Assembly: GCA_003482905.1 (NCBI GenBank)
Contig: DMXM01000001.1
Span: forward strand, 1 to 42,775
Length of the DNA: 42,775 nucleotides
Origin: Elusimicrobiota bacterium
Lineage (GTDB): Bacteria > Elusimicrobiota > Elusimicrobia > Elusimicrobiales > UBA9959
Direction: 5' to 3'
Shown: positions 30,349 through 40,160 of the stretch, one piece after another
How the letters are laid out: every line of letters starts with the position of its first letter
How positions within the stretch are numbered: the stretch's first letter is position 1
Translations under genes and position numbers: made by a program
The notes under the pieces: generated by a model
Databases searched by the model: none
What the model was told of the DNA's origin: nothing
What the model saw: only the letters and a program-made list of their open reading frames with translations

Positions 30349-30478
30349 GTAAAAAAACTCCAAAAAACCTAAAATATATACGGTTGGCGGAAGCCCCGGC
30401 CTGGAATATAACCAGGCCTGCCGGGCTAAGCCCCGTGCCGGCGCTCTTGCCGGGAAAGCCGCAGTAAGGAATGAAATT
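30343..30478 (+). promoter_or_regulatory. Probable ftsH promoter and leader with hairpin
   Basis: Bases 30343-30380 are AT-rich in a GC-rich region and include TAAAAT (30370-30375) and TATATA (30375-30380) as possible -10 boxes; no convincing -35 hexamer stands at the right distance. The leader contains a strong hairpin, GGCCTGG 30398-30404 with CCAGGCC 30412-30418, about 60 bases before ftsH. AAGGAA precedes the ATG. Confidence 0.35.
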
Positions 30479-32287
<1,809 letters not shown>

Positions 32288-32310
32288 GAGCTAAAAGGGG
32301 AACGCAACGC

Positions 32311-33141
32311 ATGTACCTGCAGTACGCTAAGAACCTCGCGGATATCGCGGTGGTATACTACATCGTATACCGCCTGATATTGCTGCTTAAGGGCACGCGC
32401 GCCATGCAGGTGGTCTGGGGCGTCTTCATCCTGGCCGTGGTAATGGCCGTGGCCAAATCTCTGCACCTTTCCGCCACGGTCTGGCTGGTGGGGCAGTTCT
32501 GGGTGGCCGGTATCGTGCTGCTGATAGTGGTGTTCCAGCCCGAGATCCGCTTTGCCCTGGCCAATATCGGCTCCAATCCCCTGGGCCGGGTGATGATGTC
32601 GCAGGAGTACCGCTTTATCGGCGAGATGATGGAGGCCGTGCGCTCGGCCGCCGCGGAGAAGATGGGCATGCTGATAGTGCTGGAACAGGACATGGCGCTG
32701 CGCGACATCGTGGATACCGGCGTGCGGATAAACGGCGAAGTTTCCAAGGAGCTGCTGCTGACGGTTTTCCACATAAACACGCTTCTGCACGACGGCGCGG
32801 CCGTCATAGCCAACAACAGGCTGGTGGCCGCCGGCTGCATACTGCCGCTGACCGAGCAGCAGGAGCTCTCTAAAATACTCGGCATGCGGCACCGCGCCGC
32901 GCTGGGCCTGAGCGAAGTGGCGGACGCGATAATCGTGATAGTTTCCGAGGAGACCGGGATGCTGTCGGTGGCCCGCAACGGTAAACTGCAGCAGGCGGTC
33001 GATCCTAAAGACCTGGAGGCCATGCTTTACCAGCTGTACCGCTCAAAAGCCGAAAAAACTCTGCTCCGTAAATCCTCCAGGGCGGAGGCGCCGCGGCCGG
33101 CCGCCCCTCAGCCGGCGCCTCAGGCGCAGGACAAAGCATGA
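32311..33141 (+). CDS. cdaA: Diadenylate cyclase CdaA (DisA_N domain)
   Basis: CdaA makes cyclic di-AMP from two ATP. The 276-residue product has three membrane segments (about 10-26, 33-49, 57-75) and a DisA_N domain with DGA (161-163) and RHR (193-195), both needed for catalysis. A Pro/Ala-rich tail follows. In Firmicutes cdaA is followed by cdaR and glmM; here it is preceded by ftsH and followed only by a 32-codon frame that resembles the CdaR anchor. AGGGGA precedes the ATG. Confidence 0.93.
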   Translation: MYLQYAKNLADIAVVYYIVYRLILLLKGTRAMQVVWGVFILAVVMAVAKSLHLSATVWLVGQFWVAGIVLLIVVFQPEIRFALANIGSNPLGRVMMSQEYRFIGEMMEAVRSAAAEKMGMLIVLEQDMALRDIVDTGVRINGEVSKELLLTVFHINTLLHDGAAVIANNRLVAAGCILPLTEQQELSKILGMRHRAALGLSEVADAIIVIVSEETGMLSVARNGKLQQAVDPKDLEAMLYQLYRSKAEKTLLRKSSRAEAPRPAAPQPAPQAQDKA

Positions 33142-33236
33142 ACATCCCGGAATTATTCACCCGCAATTGGCAGATAAAGGTGCTGTCCCTGATAATAGCG
33201 CTGCTTATCTGGTACTTTATAACCAGCGGCGTTTAA
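33138..33236 (+). CDS. 32-residue membrane peptide resembling the CdaR/YbbR anchor
   Basis: It starts inside the cdaA stop (ATGA) and ends TAA at 33234-33236. Translation gives MNIPELFTR, then NWQIKVLSLIIALLIWYF and a short end. This matches the start of CdaR (YbbR) proteins, where a short basic/aromatic segment leads into a single membrane helix, but none of the extracytoplasmic YbbR domains follow. The next gene lies on the opposite strand with overlapping stop codons, so no remnant remains. It may be a real micro-protein that contacts CdaA or the stump of a truncated cdaR. Confidence 0.6.
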   Translation: MNIPELFTRNWQIKVLSLIIALLIWYFITSGV

Positions 33237-34219
33237 CTTATTAATTTATTCAGCCAGGCTTCGGCCTCGGCCATGGCGGCGTCCTGCGAGGGCGCCGCTT
33301 TTCTTTTAAGGCCGTAGAGCGAGCGCAGGAGCGCCAGCGCCGGGCGCGGCAGGAAGGTGCCGGCCAGCAGCTTAAAGAAGGCCGGGCCGCGCGAGGAGGC
33401 CATGAACAGGTACTCGCGGGCCTTGGCCGGCTGGAGATTCTTCAGGTAGACTTCGGCCTGCTTCAGGTATACGTAGTTCTTGAGCTCGCGCTCGGCGGCT
33501 GGTTCCGGGGAAGCGGTGGCCAGCGTCGTGCGGAAGTCGGCTATGCCGTCGTCCCACTTGAGCGTCAGGCTGGCGGGGTTGGAGGTCAGCGAATGTATGC
33601 GGTAGACCGACAGCGGCTCGGCTATATAGTCCGCTTCCCAGTCGCGCAGTATCTTCACGTAAAGCTCCATGTCCTCAAGGTGGCTCATGTCGGTCCTGAA
33701 GGGGCCCGCCTTTTTCAGCGCTTCCTTTTTGAAAGCCACATTGGTGGTGACATAGGGCAGCCACTTGTCGGAGATGGCCATGTAGGGGGGGAGTTTGCCG
33801 CGCGGCACCGCCCGCTTTTCGTCGAAGAATTTGCCGGCCAGCCGGCCGTCGCGCAGGATGTAGCCGTTGGAAAATATGAAGCCGGCTTCCGGGTTCCTCT
33901 TTATCAGCGCCGCGAACTTCGTCAGCCGCCCCGGCAGCCAGAGATCGTCGGCGTCGAGGAAGGTGATATAATCGCCGGCGGCGCGCTCCATGGCGTAGTT
34001 GCGGCAGCCGCCCTGGCGGCGGTTAACGTCGAAGCGCACGAAGTTCCAGCGCGGCCGGCCCTCGAACTCTTTAAAAATCTGCGGGGTAGCGTCGGCGGAG
34101 CCGTCGTCAATGATGAAGGCCTCGTAGTCGGCGAACGTCTGGGCGTCCAGGCTTTTGAGGGTAAGGCGCAGCAGGTCAGCGCGGTTATATGAGGGGATGA
34201 TGACCGTAAATAAAGGCAT
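33233..34219 (-). CDS. Glycosyltransferase family 2
   Basis: A GT-A fold transferase that probably adds a sugar to a lipid-linked glycan at the cytoplasmic face. The 328-residue product starts PLFTVIIPSYNRADLLRLTLKSL, has the nucleotide-binding DDGS (IIDDGSADATP), the metal-binding DAD (FLDADDLWLPG) and a likely catalytic acidic pair in SHLEDMELY. No Shine-Dalgarno precedes the ATG; it starts 18 nt after the next gene's stop. Its stop codon overlaps the stop of the rightward 32-codon frame. The substrate is unknown. Confidence 0.88.
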   Translation of the reverse strand: MPLFTVIIPSYNRADLLRLTLKSLDAQTFADYEAFIIDDGSADATPQIFKEFEGRPRWNFVRFDVNRRQGGCRNYAMERAAGDYITFLDADDLWLPGRLTKFAALIKRNPEAGFIFSNGYILRDGRLAGKFFDEKRAVPRGKLPPYMAISDKWLPYVTTNVAFKKEALKKAGPFRTDMSHLEDMELYVKILRDWEADYIAEPLSVYRIHSLTSNPASLTLKWDDGIADFRTTLATASPEPAAERELKNYVYLKQAEVYLKNLQPAKAREYLFMASSRGPAFFKLLAGTFLPRPALALLRSLYGLKRKAAPSQDAAMAEAEAWLNKLIS

Positions 34220-34237
34220 ATATTCAGTCCGGCTGTA

Positions 34238-35380
34238 TCAGGAATTATATACCTTGCTATATATCCCGATAGTATCCCTGGCGGTCTTCTCCCATGAAAA
34301 CTTACCGGCCTGCTGCCTGCCGGCGGCGATCAGGCCGGCCCGGAGTTCCTTGTCCGCGGCTTTCAGTATAGCGGCCGCCATTTCAGCTGTGTTTTCCGGG
34401 TCAAAAAGCAGACCGGCTTCCCCGACTACTTCCGGTATGGACGCAGCGTTGGACGCCGCCACGGGGCAGCCGGTGGACATCGCCTCTAAAGGCGGATAGC
34501 CGAAGCCCTCGAACAGGGAGGGGTAGCAGAGGGCGGCCGCGCCGGCGTAAAGGGCGGCCAGCTGTTCCGGGGTGGTGCGCCCGGTAAAGACCGTGTCGCC
34601 GGCCAGTCCCAGGGCCGCCGTCCTCTCCCTGACGAAAGCAAGGTAGCGCGGATTGCCGTTGCCGGAGACAACCAGTTTGAGTCCGGGCACGGAGGCGCGC
34701 ACCAGGGCGAAGGCTTCCAGCAGCCGCGGGAGATTCTTGTGTTCGCTTATGGGCCCGACGAACAGCAGGTAAGACCCGGTCAGACCGTAAGCGCGCATCA
34801 GTTCGGCGACGCGCTCCCGGGCGGGCGCCGGCGGCTGCTCTGAGGGCCCTTCATAAATGGTCGTAACTTTCGCTGGTTCCAGGGCAAAACGGTTTATAAT
34901 GCAGCTGCGCGTGTAATCGGAGACGGTTATGATGTGTGAGGCCTCCGCCAGCGAAGCGTCGGTGGCGTGGAAATAGAACCGTTCCATCCTGCCCAGGTGC
35001 TTCGAGAAAAGGGGGTGGTCCGGGGATATATAGTGGTGCAGGGTCAGCACGGACTTTATCCGGCTCAGCTTCGGCAGTATGTTGGATGCTCCGTGGAAAA
35101 CCTCTACGCCGTGCCTCAGCAGGAACGGCTCCGCCAGTTTCAGGCCGAGCAGCCTTTCTCCAATAAGTTCGGCTTGCTGGGGCACCCTCTGGGTGATCAC
35201 GGAAAAATTATGGCTTTCGGGAATCATCCCGGGTTTCAGGAGCGGGAGTTTCCAGGAATGGAGGTACAAGAGGTAACGGTTCTCAGAATCGGCCGCGGCC
35301 AGGGCCTTGATGAGCAGGCGCAGGTAATTGGCCAGGCCGCTGGTAGCGGTTATGCCGTTTATATCTATGGCGATGTTCAT
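34238..35380 (-). CDS. Glycosyltransferase family 4 (GT-B)
   Basis: The 380-residue product starts MNIAIDINGITATSGLANYL, has an N-terminal acceptor domain with VFHGASNILP and LTLHHYISPDH, and the GT4 signature in SYLLFVGPISEHKNLPRLLEAF and CYPSLFEGFGYPPLEAMSTGCPV, where two Glu are seven residues apart. It probably transfers a hexose to a growing surface glycan. It overlaps the upstream GT2 gene by four bases (ATGA). Confidence 0.9.
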   Translation of the reverse strand: MNIAIDINGITATSGLANYLRLLIKALAAADSENRYLLYLHSWKLPLLKPGMIPESHNFSVITQRVPQQAELIGERLLGLKLAEPFLLRHGVEVFHGASNILPKLSRIKSVLTLHHYISPDHPLFSKHLGRMERFYFHATDASLAEASHIITVSDYTRSCIINRFALEPAKVTTIYEGPSEQPPAPARERVAELMRAYGLTGSYLLFVGPISEHKNLPRLLEAFALVRASVPGLKLVVSGNGNPRYLAFVRERTAALGLAGDTVFTGRTTPEQLAALYAGAAALCYPSLFEGFGYPPLEAMSTGCPVAASNAASIPEVVGEAGLLFDPENTAEMAAAILKAADKELRAGLIAAGRQQAGKFSWEKTARDTIGIYSKVYNS

Positions 35381-36330
35381 GCTTTTAGCCTGGAGTAGAG
35401 GGTATGGAGCCAGGTGTAAATTAGTGGGTGGAGCACGCCCAGCGCCAGGGTGGCGGCCGTAAACAGGCGGCGCTTGCCGCCGCCCGGCAGCACCTCCGTG
35501 CGTATCACCTTCAACGCCTTTTTTCGGTCACCGGTGCGCGAATAATAAAGGACCTTGATCTTGGCTAGTTCAAGCGGCAGCGGCGCTGAAGTCTCAGCTA
35601 TATCTATCCCGGCCGCGGCCAGCCTGGCTTCCAGGTCCCCGAGGATGACGGTCTTGACCTTTATGTAGTTCTCAAGGCGCTTCGTGTCGTTTATCGTGCC
35701 GGCGAACCAGTTCGCGCCGTGGATCTTCTTGTCGCCCAGCACTTCGTTGATGGAATAGATCCGCGCGTAAAACAGGACGGCGGTGTAGAGGTACTCGTCG
35801 GCGCAGTAGAAAAGCTCTCCGGGGATGGGCAAAAGCTTTTCAAGGAAGGACCTGCGGAAGGCCAGCCCGCTGGTCCCGGTGAAGCTGGCACGGCCTTCCA
35901 GGAAGTCGGCCAGGGAATAGAACTCCCGCCTGTTCTCCAGCTTTTGTGTCATAGCGGTCCCGGCGGGGTCCACGTCCAGCATGAAGTGCTGCACCATGCC
36001 TATATCGGCGGCTTCGGCGAAGGCGGCGGCGGTTTTGCGCAGCTTGCCGGGCCTCCACGAATCGTCCGCGTCAAGGAAGCATATTATCTCTCCGGTGGCG
36101 AGCTTGACGCCGTTGTTGAAAGCCTCGGCCTGGCCGGAATTCTCCTGGCGCAGATATTTTATGCGGCCCATGAAGGGCGCCAGCCGCGCGGCCGTGTCGT
36201 CGGTAGAGCCATCGTCCACCACTATCAGCTCAAGGTCCTCTGCCGGCCAGTCCTGTGCGAAAACGCTATCCACGGCCTCTTGTATGAAGCGCCCGTAGTT
36301 ATATGTGGCAATTATCACCGAAACGCGCAT
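35377..36330 (-). CDS. Glycosyltransferase family 2
   Basis: The real start is ATG at 36330 (MRVSVIIATYNYGRFIQEAV); the open frame continues upstream to 36432 but that part lacks GT2 sequence. The 317-residue product has IVVDDGSTDDT, IICFLDADDSWRPG, a likely catalytic segment FYCADEYLY and a C-terminal helical part. There is no Shine-Dalgarno; a TATAAT box ends seven bases before the ATG, so the mRNA may begin at the start codon. It overlaps the next gene by four bases. Confidence 0.88.
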   Translation of the reverse strand: MRVSVIIATYNYGRFIQEAVDSVFAQDWPAEDLELIVVDDGSTDDTAARLAPFMGRIKYLRQENSGQAEAFNNGVKLATGEIICFLDADDSWRPGKLRKTAAAFAEAADIGMVQHFMLDVDPAGTAMTQKLENRREFYSLADFLEGRASFTGTSGLAFRRSFLEKLLPIPGELFYCADEYLYTAVLFYARIYSINEVLGDKKIHGANWFAGTINDTKRLENYIKVKTVILGDLEARLAAAGIDIAETSAPLPLELAKIKVLYYSRTGDRKKALKVIRTEVLPGGGKRRLFTAATLALGVLHPLIYTWLHTLYSRLKA

Positions 36331-36337
36331 AGTGTTG

Positions 36338-36343
36338 ATTATA
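36338..36343 (-). promoter_or_regulatory. -10 box seven bases before a GT2 gene
   Basis: On the minus strand TATAAT covers 36343-36338 and the ATG begins at 36330. A weak -35 (TTCGCA) lies 18 bases upstream. Initiation at about 36331 would give an essentially leaderless mRNA for the GT2-GT4-GT2 genes. Confidence 0.5.
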
Positions 36344-36373
36344 TTGAATTTATCCCTTCGGTGCGAACCCGCG

Positions 36374-36535
36374 CTAGGCAGAATATGTAAAAGCCCCTTC
36401 CCGCAGCCTTGAACAGCACGTACCAGAGTCAAAGAGAGGCAGCGTCAGCGGCAGCAGGATGAAAAAGTACGCCGCTTTCAGGAGGAGATAGGGGGCGGAG
36501 GGGCAGGCGGGGGCATGGAGCCGGGAATCGTTCAT
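36374..36535 (-). CDS. Possible 53-residue membrane peptide or gene remnant
   Basis: It starts ATG at 36535 overlapping the stop of the upstream glycosyltransferase (ATGA), the spacing seen for coupled genes here. The product begins MNDSRLHAPACP and contains one hydrophobic stretch, YLLLKAAYFFILLPLTLPLF, then a short Cys-containing end. No family was recognised. It could be a small membrane protein or the stub of a larger membrane gene (for example a polymerase) lost from the cluster. Confidence 0.35.
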   Translation of the reverse strand: MNDSRLHAPACPSAPYLLLKAAYFFILLPLTLPLFDSGTCCSRLREGAFTYSA

Positions 36536-37662
36536 GCGGCCAGCGCCCTGCGGTAGCATTCCAGGGTTTTGCGGGCGGTATCTTCCCAGGAGAACAGCCC
36601 CGCCCGCGCCCTGCCCAGGGCCCCGAGTTCGTCCGCCAGGGCCCGGTCCAGGACCAGGCGCTTTAGCGCCGCGGCGCATTCCTCCGCGTTCTTCGGGTCT
36701 TCCACCTTGAGGCAGGCCTCGCCGCCTATTTCCGGCAGGGACGAGACGTCGGAAATGAGCGGCGCGGAGCCGCAGGCCATGGCCTCCAGCAGCGAAAGCC
36801 CGAACCCCTCGTAAAGCGACAGGTGGGCGAAAACCGAGGACAGGCTGTAGACCGCGGCCATTTCTTCCGGGCTGAGGCCGCTTATGAAGGTTACGTCCCT
36901 GGCTATGCCCAGCCCGGCGGCCAGCTCCGTTAAGCCGGCCGAAGGTCTGCCGACGAGCACCAGCTTGTGAGGGGCTATGTCCGGCTTCGCCAGCGCGTAG
37001 GCCCGGAGCAGGGTTTCCGTGTTCCTGCGCGGTTCGAAAGGGCCCACGTCGAGGATGAATTTTTCAGGCAGGCGGTACGCGGCCGCCGCAGCCAGGGCCT
37101 CTCTGCGCGGTACCGGGCGAAACGTTTTGACGTCCACGCCAAGGTGTATAACGTCCACTTTCTGGGGGGCTATGCCGTACAGCTCCACAAGGTCGTTACG
37201 CGTGCTGGCGGAATCGGCTATCAGCCCGTCGGCGGTCCTGGCGGCGCGGCGGCTCTCGTCAAGAAAGCGCGTATTCACCCAGGCGGGGAACTTCTCGCAT
37301 ATCAGGTCGTGTATGGTGACCACCGTTCTGCAGCGGCTCAGGTAAGGCAGACGCGGGCCGGGGCTGTGGTAGACGTCTATATCCCTTCCTTTAAGCAGGG
37401 CGGAGATGACGGGGATGCGCAGGTTCCATTCGGTCGCCATGACCAGCGAATCAGGCAACCTGTAGGCCAGCGTAGAGAAATTGGGCGCTTCGGGGATGCG
37501 CAGCGAGGCGAGCTTGGCGCGGTAATCCCTGTAGAACCAGGTGAAGACCACGTATTCGTTCTCCCGGTCTATGGCCGAAAGGCTTCTGAGCAGGTTTTCG
37601 ACGTAAAGCCCTATGCCTCTTTTGCCTTCCAGCTGCGGGCTGACCTCTATGGCTATCCTCAT
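36532..37662 (-). CDS. Glycosyltransferase family 4 (GT-B)
   Basis: The 376-residue product starts MRIAIEVSPQLEGKRGIGLY, has the acceptor domain with DVYHSPGPRLPYLSRCRTVVTIHDL, and the donor domain with KFILDVGPFEPRRNTETLLRAY and LSLYEGFGLSLLEAMACGSAP, where the two Glu of the EX7E motif are seen. It resembles mannosyl- or other hexosyltransferases of surface glycans; the sugar is not known. No Shine-Dalgarno precedes the ATG. Confidence 0.9.
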   Translation of the reverse strand: MRIAIEVSPQLEGKRGIGLYVENLLRSLSAIDRENEYVVFTWFYRDYRAKLASLRIPEAPNFSTLAYRLPDSLVMATEWNLRIPVISALLKGRDIDVYHSPGPRLPYLSRCRTVVTIHDLICEKFPAWVNTRFLDESRRAARTADGLIADSASTRNDLVELYGIAPQKVDVIHLGVDVKTFRPVPRREALAAAAAYRLPEKFILDVGPFEPRRNTETLLRAYALAKPDIAPHKLVLVGRPSAGLTELAAGLGIARDVTFISGLSPEEMAAVYSLSSVFAHLSLYEGFGLSLLEAMACGSAPLISDVSSLPEIGGEACLKVEDPKNAEECAAALKRLVLDRALADELGALGRARAGLFSWEDTARKTLECYRRALAA

Positions 37663-37674
37663 TGTTATCCAGGT

Positions 37675-37702
37675 AGTATCTTTTCAGCGTGCCGCATATC
37701 AA
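37675..37702 (-). promoter_or_regulatory. Possible promoter of the GT4 gene
   Basis: On the minus strand TTGATA (37702-37697) and GATACT (37680-37675) are 16 bases apart. Initiation near 37668 would leave a leader of about six bases before the ATG at 37662, too short for a Shine-Dalgarno. The -10 match is modest. Confidence 0.4.
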
Positions 37703-37813
37703 CATTTTACTATAAACCCGCGCGCCGGCGGGGATCTTTTTGGCGCGCTTTTGGGTGCGCGTCATGCGATGGAACAAACAAACTTCCCCATATATAGTAA
37801 AATAACTTTCTCT

Positions 37814-37840
37814 AAAAAGGCTTCTGTTGCCTTTTTTATT
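37814..37840. terminator. Terminator-like hairpin in a divergent intergenic region
   Basis: AAAAAGGC at 37814-37821 pairs with GCCTTTTT at 37829-37836 over TTCTGTT, and is followed by TATTATTTTC. The A-run before it makes it terminator-like on the minus strand too. It lies between divergent starts at 37662 and 37865, where terminators are unexpected; it may end a short transcript or attenuate the methyltransferase gene. Confidence 0.5.
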
Positions 37841-37864
37841 ATTTTCTTCGGTTCAGAGGATGCC

Positions 37865-38830
37865 ATGGCTGATAAAGATCCGGTAAAGAACTGCCCTGTC
37901 TGCGGTAGTGCGGCCGCTGCGCGGCTGGTAGAAGATTATTTCCAGCCGGTGCTGCGCAAACGCTACAGCATCCTGCGCTGCGCGGATTGCGGAGCGGATT
38001 TTTCCGACCCGATGGACAATCCGCCTCCGGGAACGTATCCGGAGCTTTATCCGGACGTCGAAGCTTTCCCCGGGATGACAGCGGACTGGCGTTTTGAGAC
38101 TTTTTTTGCCAATGTTCCTGCGCCGCGCAAGATCCTGGACATCGGCTGCGGCTGGGGACTCTTTATCCATTTCGCCATTTTGAAAGGGTATGACGCCTCC
38201 GGCATAGATTACTCGCCACAGAAGACCCCGGGGGCGGAGACGCTTGCCCCCGGCCGCATAACGCGCACCTACATCCCGGACTTCCTGCGACAGGCGCAGG
38301 CCTCGTCGCTCGACGCGGTTACGCTGTTCGACGTGCTCGAGCACCTGGACGACCCGCGGGGCGTGCTGCGCGAAGCCGCGCGCATTTTAAACCCCGGCGG
38401 CCTTATAGCTGTAACGGTGCCGGACAGGCGGTCCTGTAAAACGCTCATCAACAGGCATTACGACAGCCCGCCCCACCACCTTACGCGCTGGGATCCGGCC
38501 GCCATGCAGGCGGCGCTTGAAAAGGCCGGCTTTTCCGTCAGGTCAACGGTGCAGCAGCCGCTGACATTCGCGGCCCTGCTGACGCGCTTCGTTTCTCCGG
38601 TTACCACTTTTATCTCAAGGACCGCATCCGGCGCGCCCTCCGGTGGCGCGGCGCGGATGGAGGCCGGACAACCAGCGCGGCGCTCTATCCAGCGCAAAGC
38701 CGCCGCCATATTCGGTAAAGCCGTAATTTCCACAGTGGCCGCAGCGCCAGCACTAATTCTTTATCTGTGGTGCCTGCTCTTCAAGCCTTATGGCCCCGCC
38801 TTCTTCATGCTGGCGGAACGTAAAGCCTAA
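37865..38830 (+). CDS. SAM-dependent methyltransferase with N-terminal zinc ribbon
   Basis: The start at 37865 (MADKDPVKNCPVCG) is preferred because AGAGGA lies just upstream; the frame is open to 37613 but that part covers the divergent spacer. The 321-residue product has Cys10-x2-Cys13 and Cys39-x2-Cys42 (zinc ribbon), SAM motif I ILDIGCGWG (90-98), FDVLEHLDDPRGVLREAARILNPGG, and a hydrophobic C-terminus. Such proteins are common in surface glycan loci, where they may methylate sugars or lipids. It is the only rightward gene in this part. Confidence 0.85.
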   Translation: MADKDPVKNCPVCGSAAAARLVEDYFQPVLRKRYSILRCADCGADFSDPMDNPPPGTYPELYPDVEAFPGMTADWRFETFFANVPAPRKILDIGCGWGLFIHFAILKGYDASGIDYSPQKTPGAETLAPGRITRTYIPDFLRQAQASSLDAVTLFDVLEHLDDPRGVLREAARILNPGGLIAVTVPDRRSCKTLINRHYDSPPHHLTRWDPAAMQAALEKAGFSVRSTVQQPLTFAALLTRFVSPVTTFISRTASGAPSGGAARMEAGQPARRSIQRKAAAIFGKAVISTVAAAPALILYLWCLLFKPYGPAFFMLAERKA

Positions 38831-39008
38831 GCAGTAGCTCTCCCGGCATTTGAAAAGCGGGCTGCCCCGACTTGCGGGAAGACAGCACTGGTTTTACTCC
38901 CTGGCAGCTGGGCGCAATGGAAAGCACTCCCTTATCTTTTTAATGCTTTAACAGGCAGGATTTGGCGACAGGCGACGCGATGGGGCTTTATCGGAGGGCG
39001 GGCGCTTT
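38831..39008. other. Convergent intergenic region
   Basis: 178 bases between the converging methyltransferase and radical SAM genes. Short stems such as CCCG...CGGG near 38844-38862 occur, but no hairpin with a T-tract is convincing. No RNA gene is recognised. Confidence 0.4.
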
Positions 39009-40049
39009 TTAATCGTCAACTACGCCATCCCGGAGGGACTGGTACTTTGTACATTTTTTACAGATATCCGGGAAATCTCCCTTCTCCAGGCGCCGCAAAA
39101 CTTCCCTGAGTTTTTGACCGGCTAAGATGTCCATAAGGGGTTCCCGCGTCACATCGCCGATTATCAGCGTAGCTTCGGCGTCCCGGCAGCAGCAGGCGTT
39201 CACCCGCCCGTCCGCAAGGATTACCGGGCCCGTCAAAAGGCGTCGGCACACGCCGCGGTGATTGGGCGGCAGCTTGGGGACCAGGCCGGCCGCCAGCAGC
39301 TTGGAATCCGGAATCCTGCCCCCCCAGTTGTCAAACTCTTCTACGGAACTTATCTCGACGGCGCCCCGGGATCGTTTGTCCTTAAGATACTCCCAAAATT
39401 CACCGTGCTCGCTGCCGCGGGGAACGCGGAGGCTGACATGGATGCGGATACCGGAGCCGGTCTGCAGCTTCCGCTCTATAAGGTAACGTATGTTAGCCGT
39501 GGCTTCCTCGAACTTATCCACCCCCATGATCTTGCGGTAAGTCTCGCGGCTAAAGCCGCCGAACGAGCAGAATATCCAGAAGCGGGCATCATAGGCCGTC
39601 AGCCTGTCTGCGTAACCGGAACGCAGCAGGATGGCGTTAGTGTAGAAATGGAACCGTGTGATGCCGGGGGCGCGGGAAAGATAATCAAGCTTATCGAAGA
39701 TTCCGCTGTCCATGAACGGGTCCCCGACTATAGGGGTAAGGTCTACCTCGGTGATGTCGCCCGCCAGGCAATCATCGATGGACTTTTTAAAAAGAGGCAG
39801 CGACATCGTTTTTTTTTGCCTCTTCATGTCCGGGTAGGCGCAAAATACGCAACGGGCATTGCAGATGTTGGCAACCTCTATAAACACGGCTTTTGGCCGT
39901 ATACCAGTTCTGTAGAACCGATTAATGAGGGCGGACCGGAAAAGCTGGTAATTGGCCCAAACCGAGCCCCATTCACGGGCGTACGTGATCTTTTCGCGCA
40001 GAGCCTTCGGGAAGACGAACCGGTATATTTGTTTTGCAAAATTAATCAT
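39009..40049 (-). CDS. Radical SAM protein with SPASM-like C-terminus
   Basis: The 346-residue product has the radical SAM cluster motif in VANICNARCVFCAYPD (Cys-x3-Cys-x2-Cys, about residues 62-69), a (beta-alpha) core with VDLTPIVGDPFMD, and a C-terminal Cys-rich region (GVCRRLL, NACCCRD, ICKKCTKY) like the SPASM auxiliary-cluster domain. Such enzymes modify peptides or sugars; the substrate here is unknown. The neighbours suggest a role in the glycan pathway. No clear Shine-Dalgarno; a promoter lies upstream. Confidence 0.85.
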   Translation of the reverse strand: MINFAKQIYRFVFPKALREKITYAREWGSVWANYQLFRSALINRFYRTGIRPKAVFIEVANICNARCVFCAYPDMKRQKKTMSLPLFKKSIDDCLAGDITEVDLTPIVGDPFMDSGIFDKLDYLSRAPGITRFHFYTNAILLRSGYADRLTAYDARFWIFCSFGGFSRETYRKIMGVDKFEEATANIRYLIERKLQTGSGIRIHVSLRVPRGSEHGEFWEYLKDKRSRGAVEISSVEEFDNWGGRIPDSKLLAAGLVPKLPPNHRGVCRRLLTGPVILADGRVNACCCRDAEATLIIGDVTREPLMDILAGQKLREVLRRLEKGDFPDICKKCTKYQSLRDGVVDD

Positions 40050-40074
40050 CGGAGATACTGGGCGGACCGTAGAT

Positions 40075-40104
40075 TTTATAGTAGCAAAAGCGCGGCGGTA
40101 TCAA
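40075..40104 (-). promoter_or_regulatory. Promoter of the radical SAM gene
   Basis: On the minus strand TTGATA (40104-40099) and TATAAA (40080-40075) are 18 bases apart. Initiation near 40068 gives a leader of about 19 nt. It lies in the 111-nt gap after the small methyltransferase gene. Confidence 0.5.
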
Positions 40105-40160
40105 CAAGACTGAGAACCACCGGCCATTTCTATGGCAATGCGCATTGTTTAAATCTCGCC

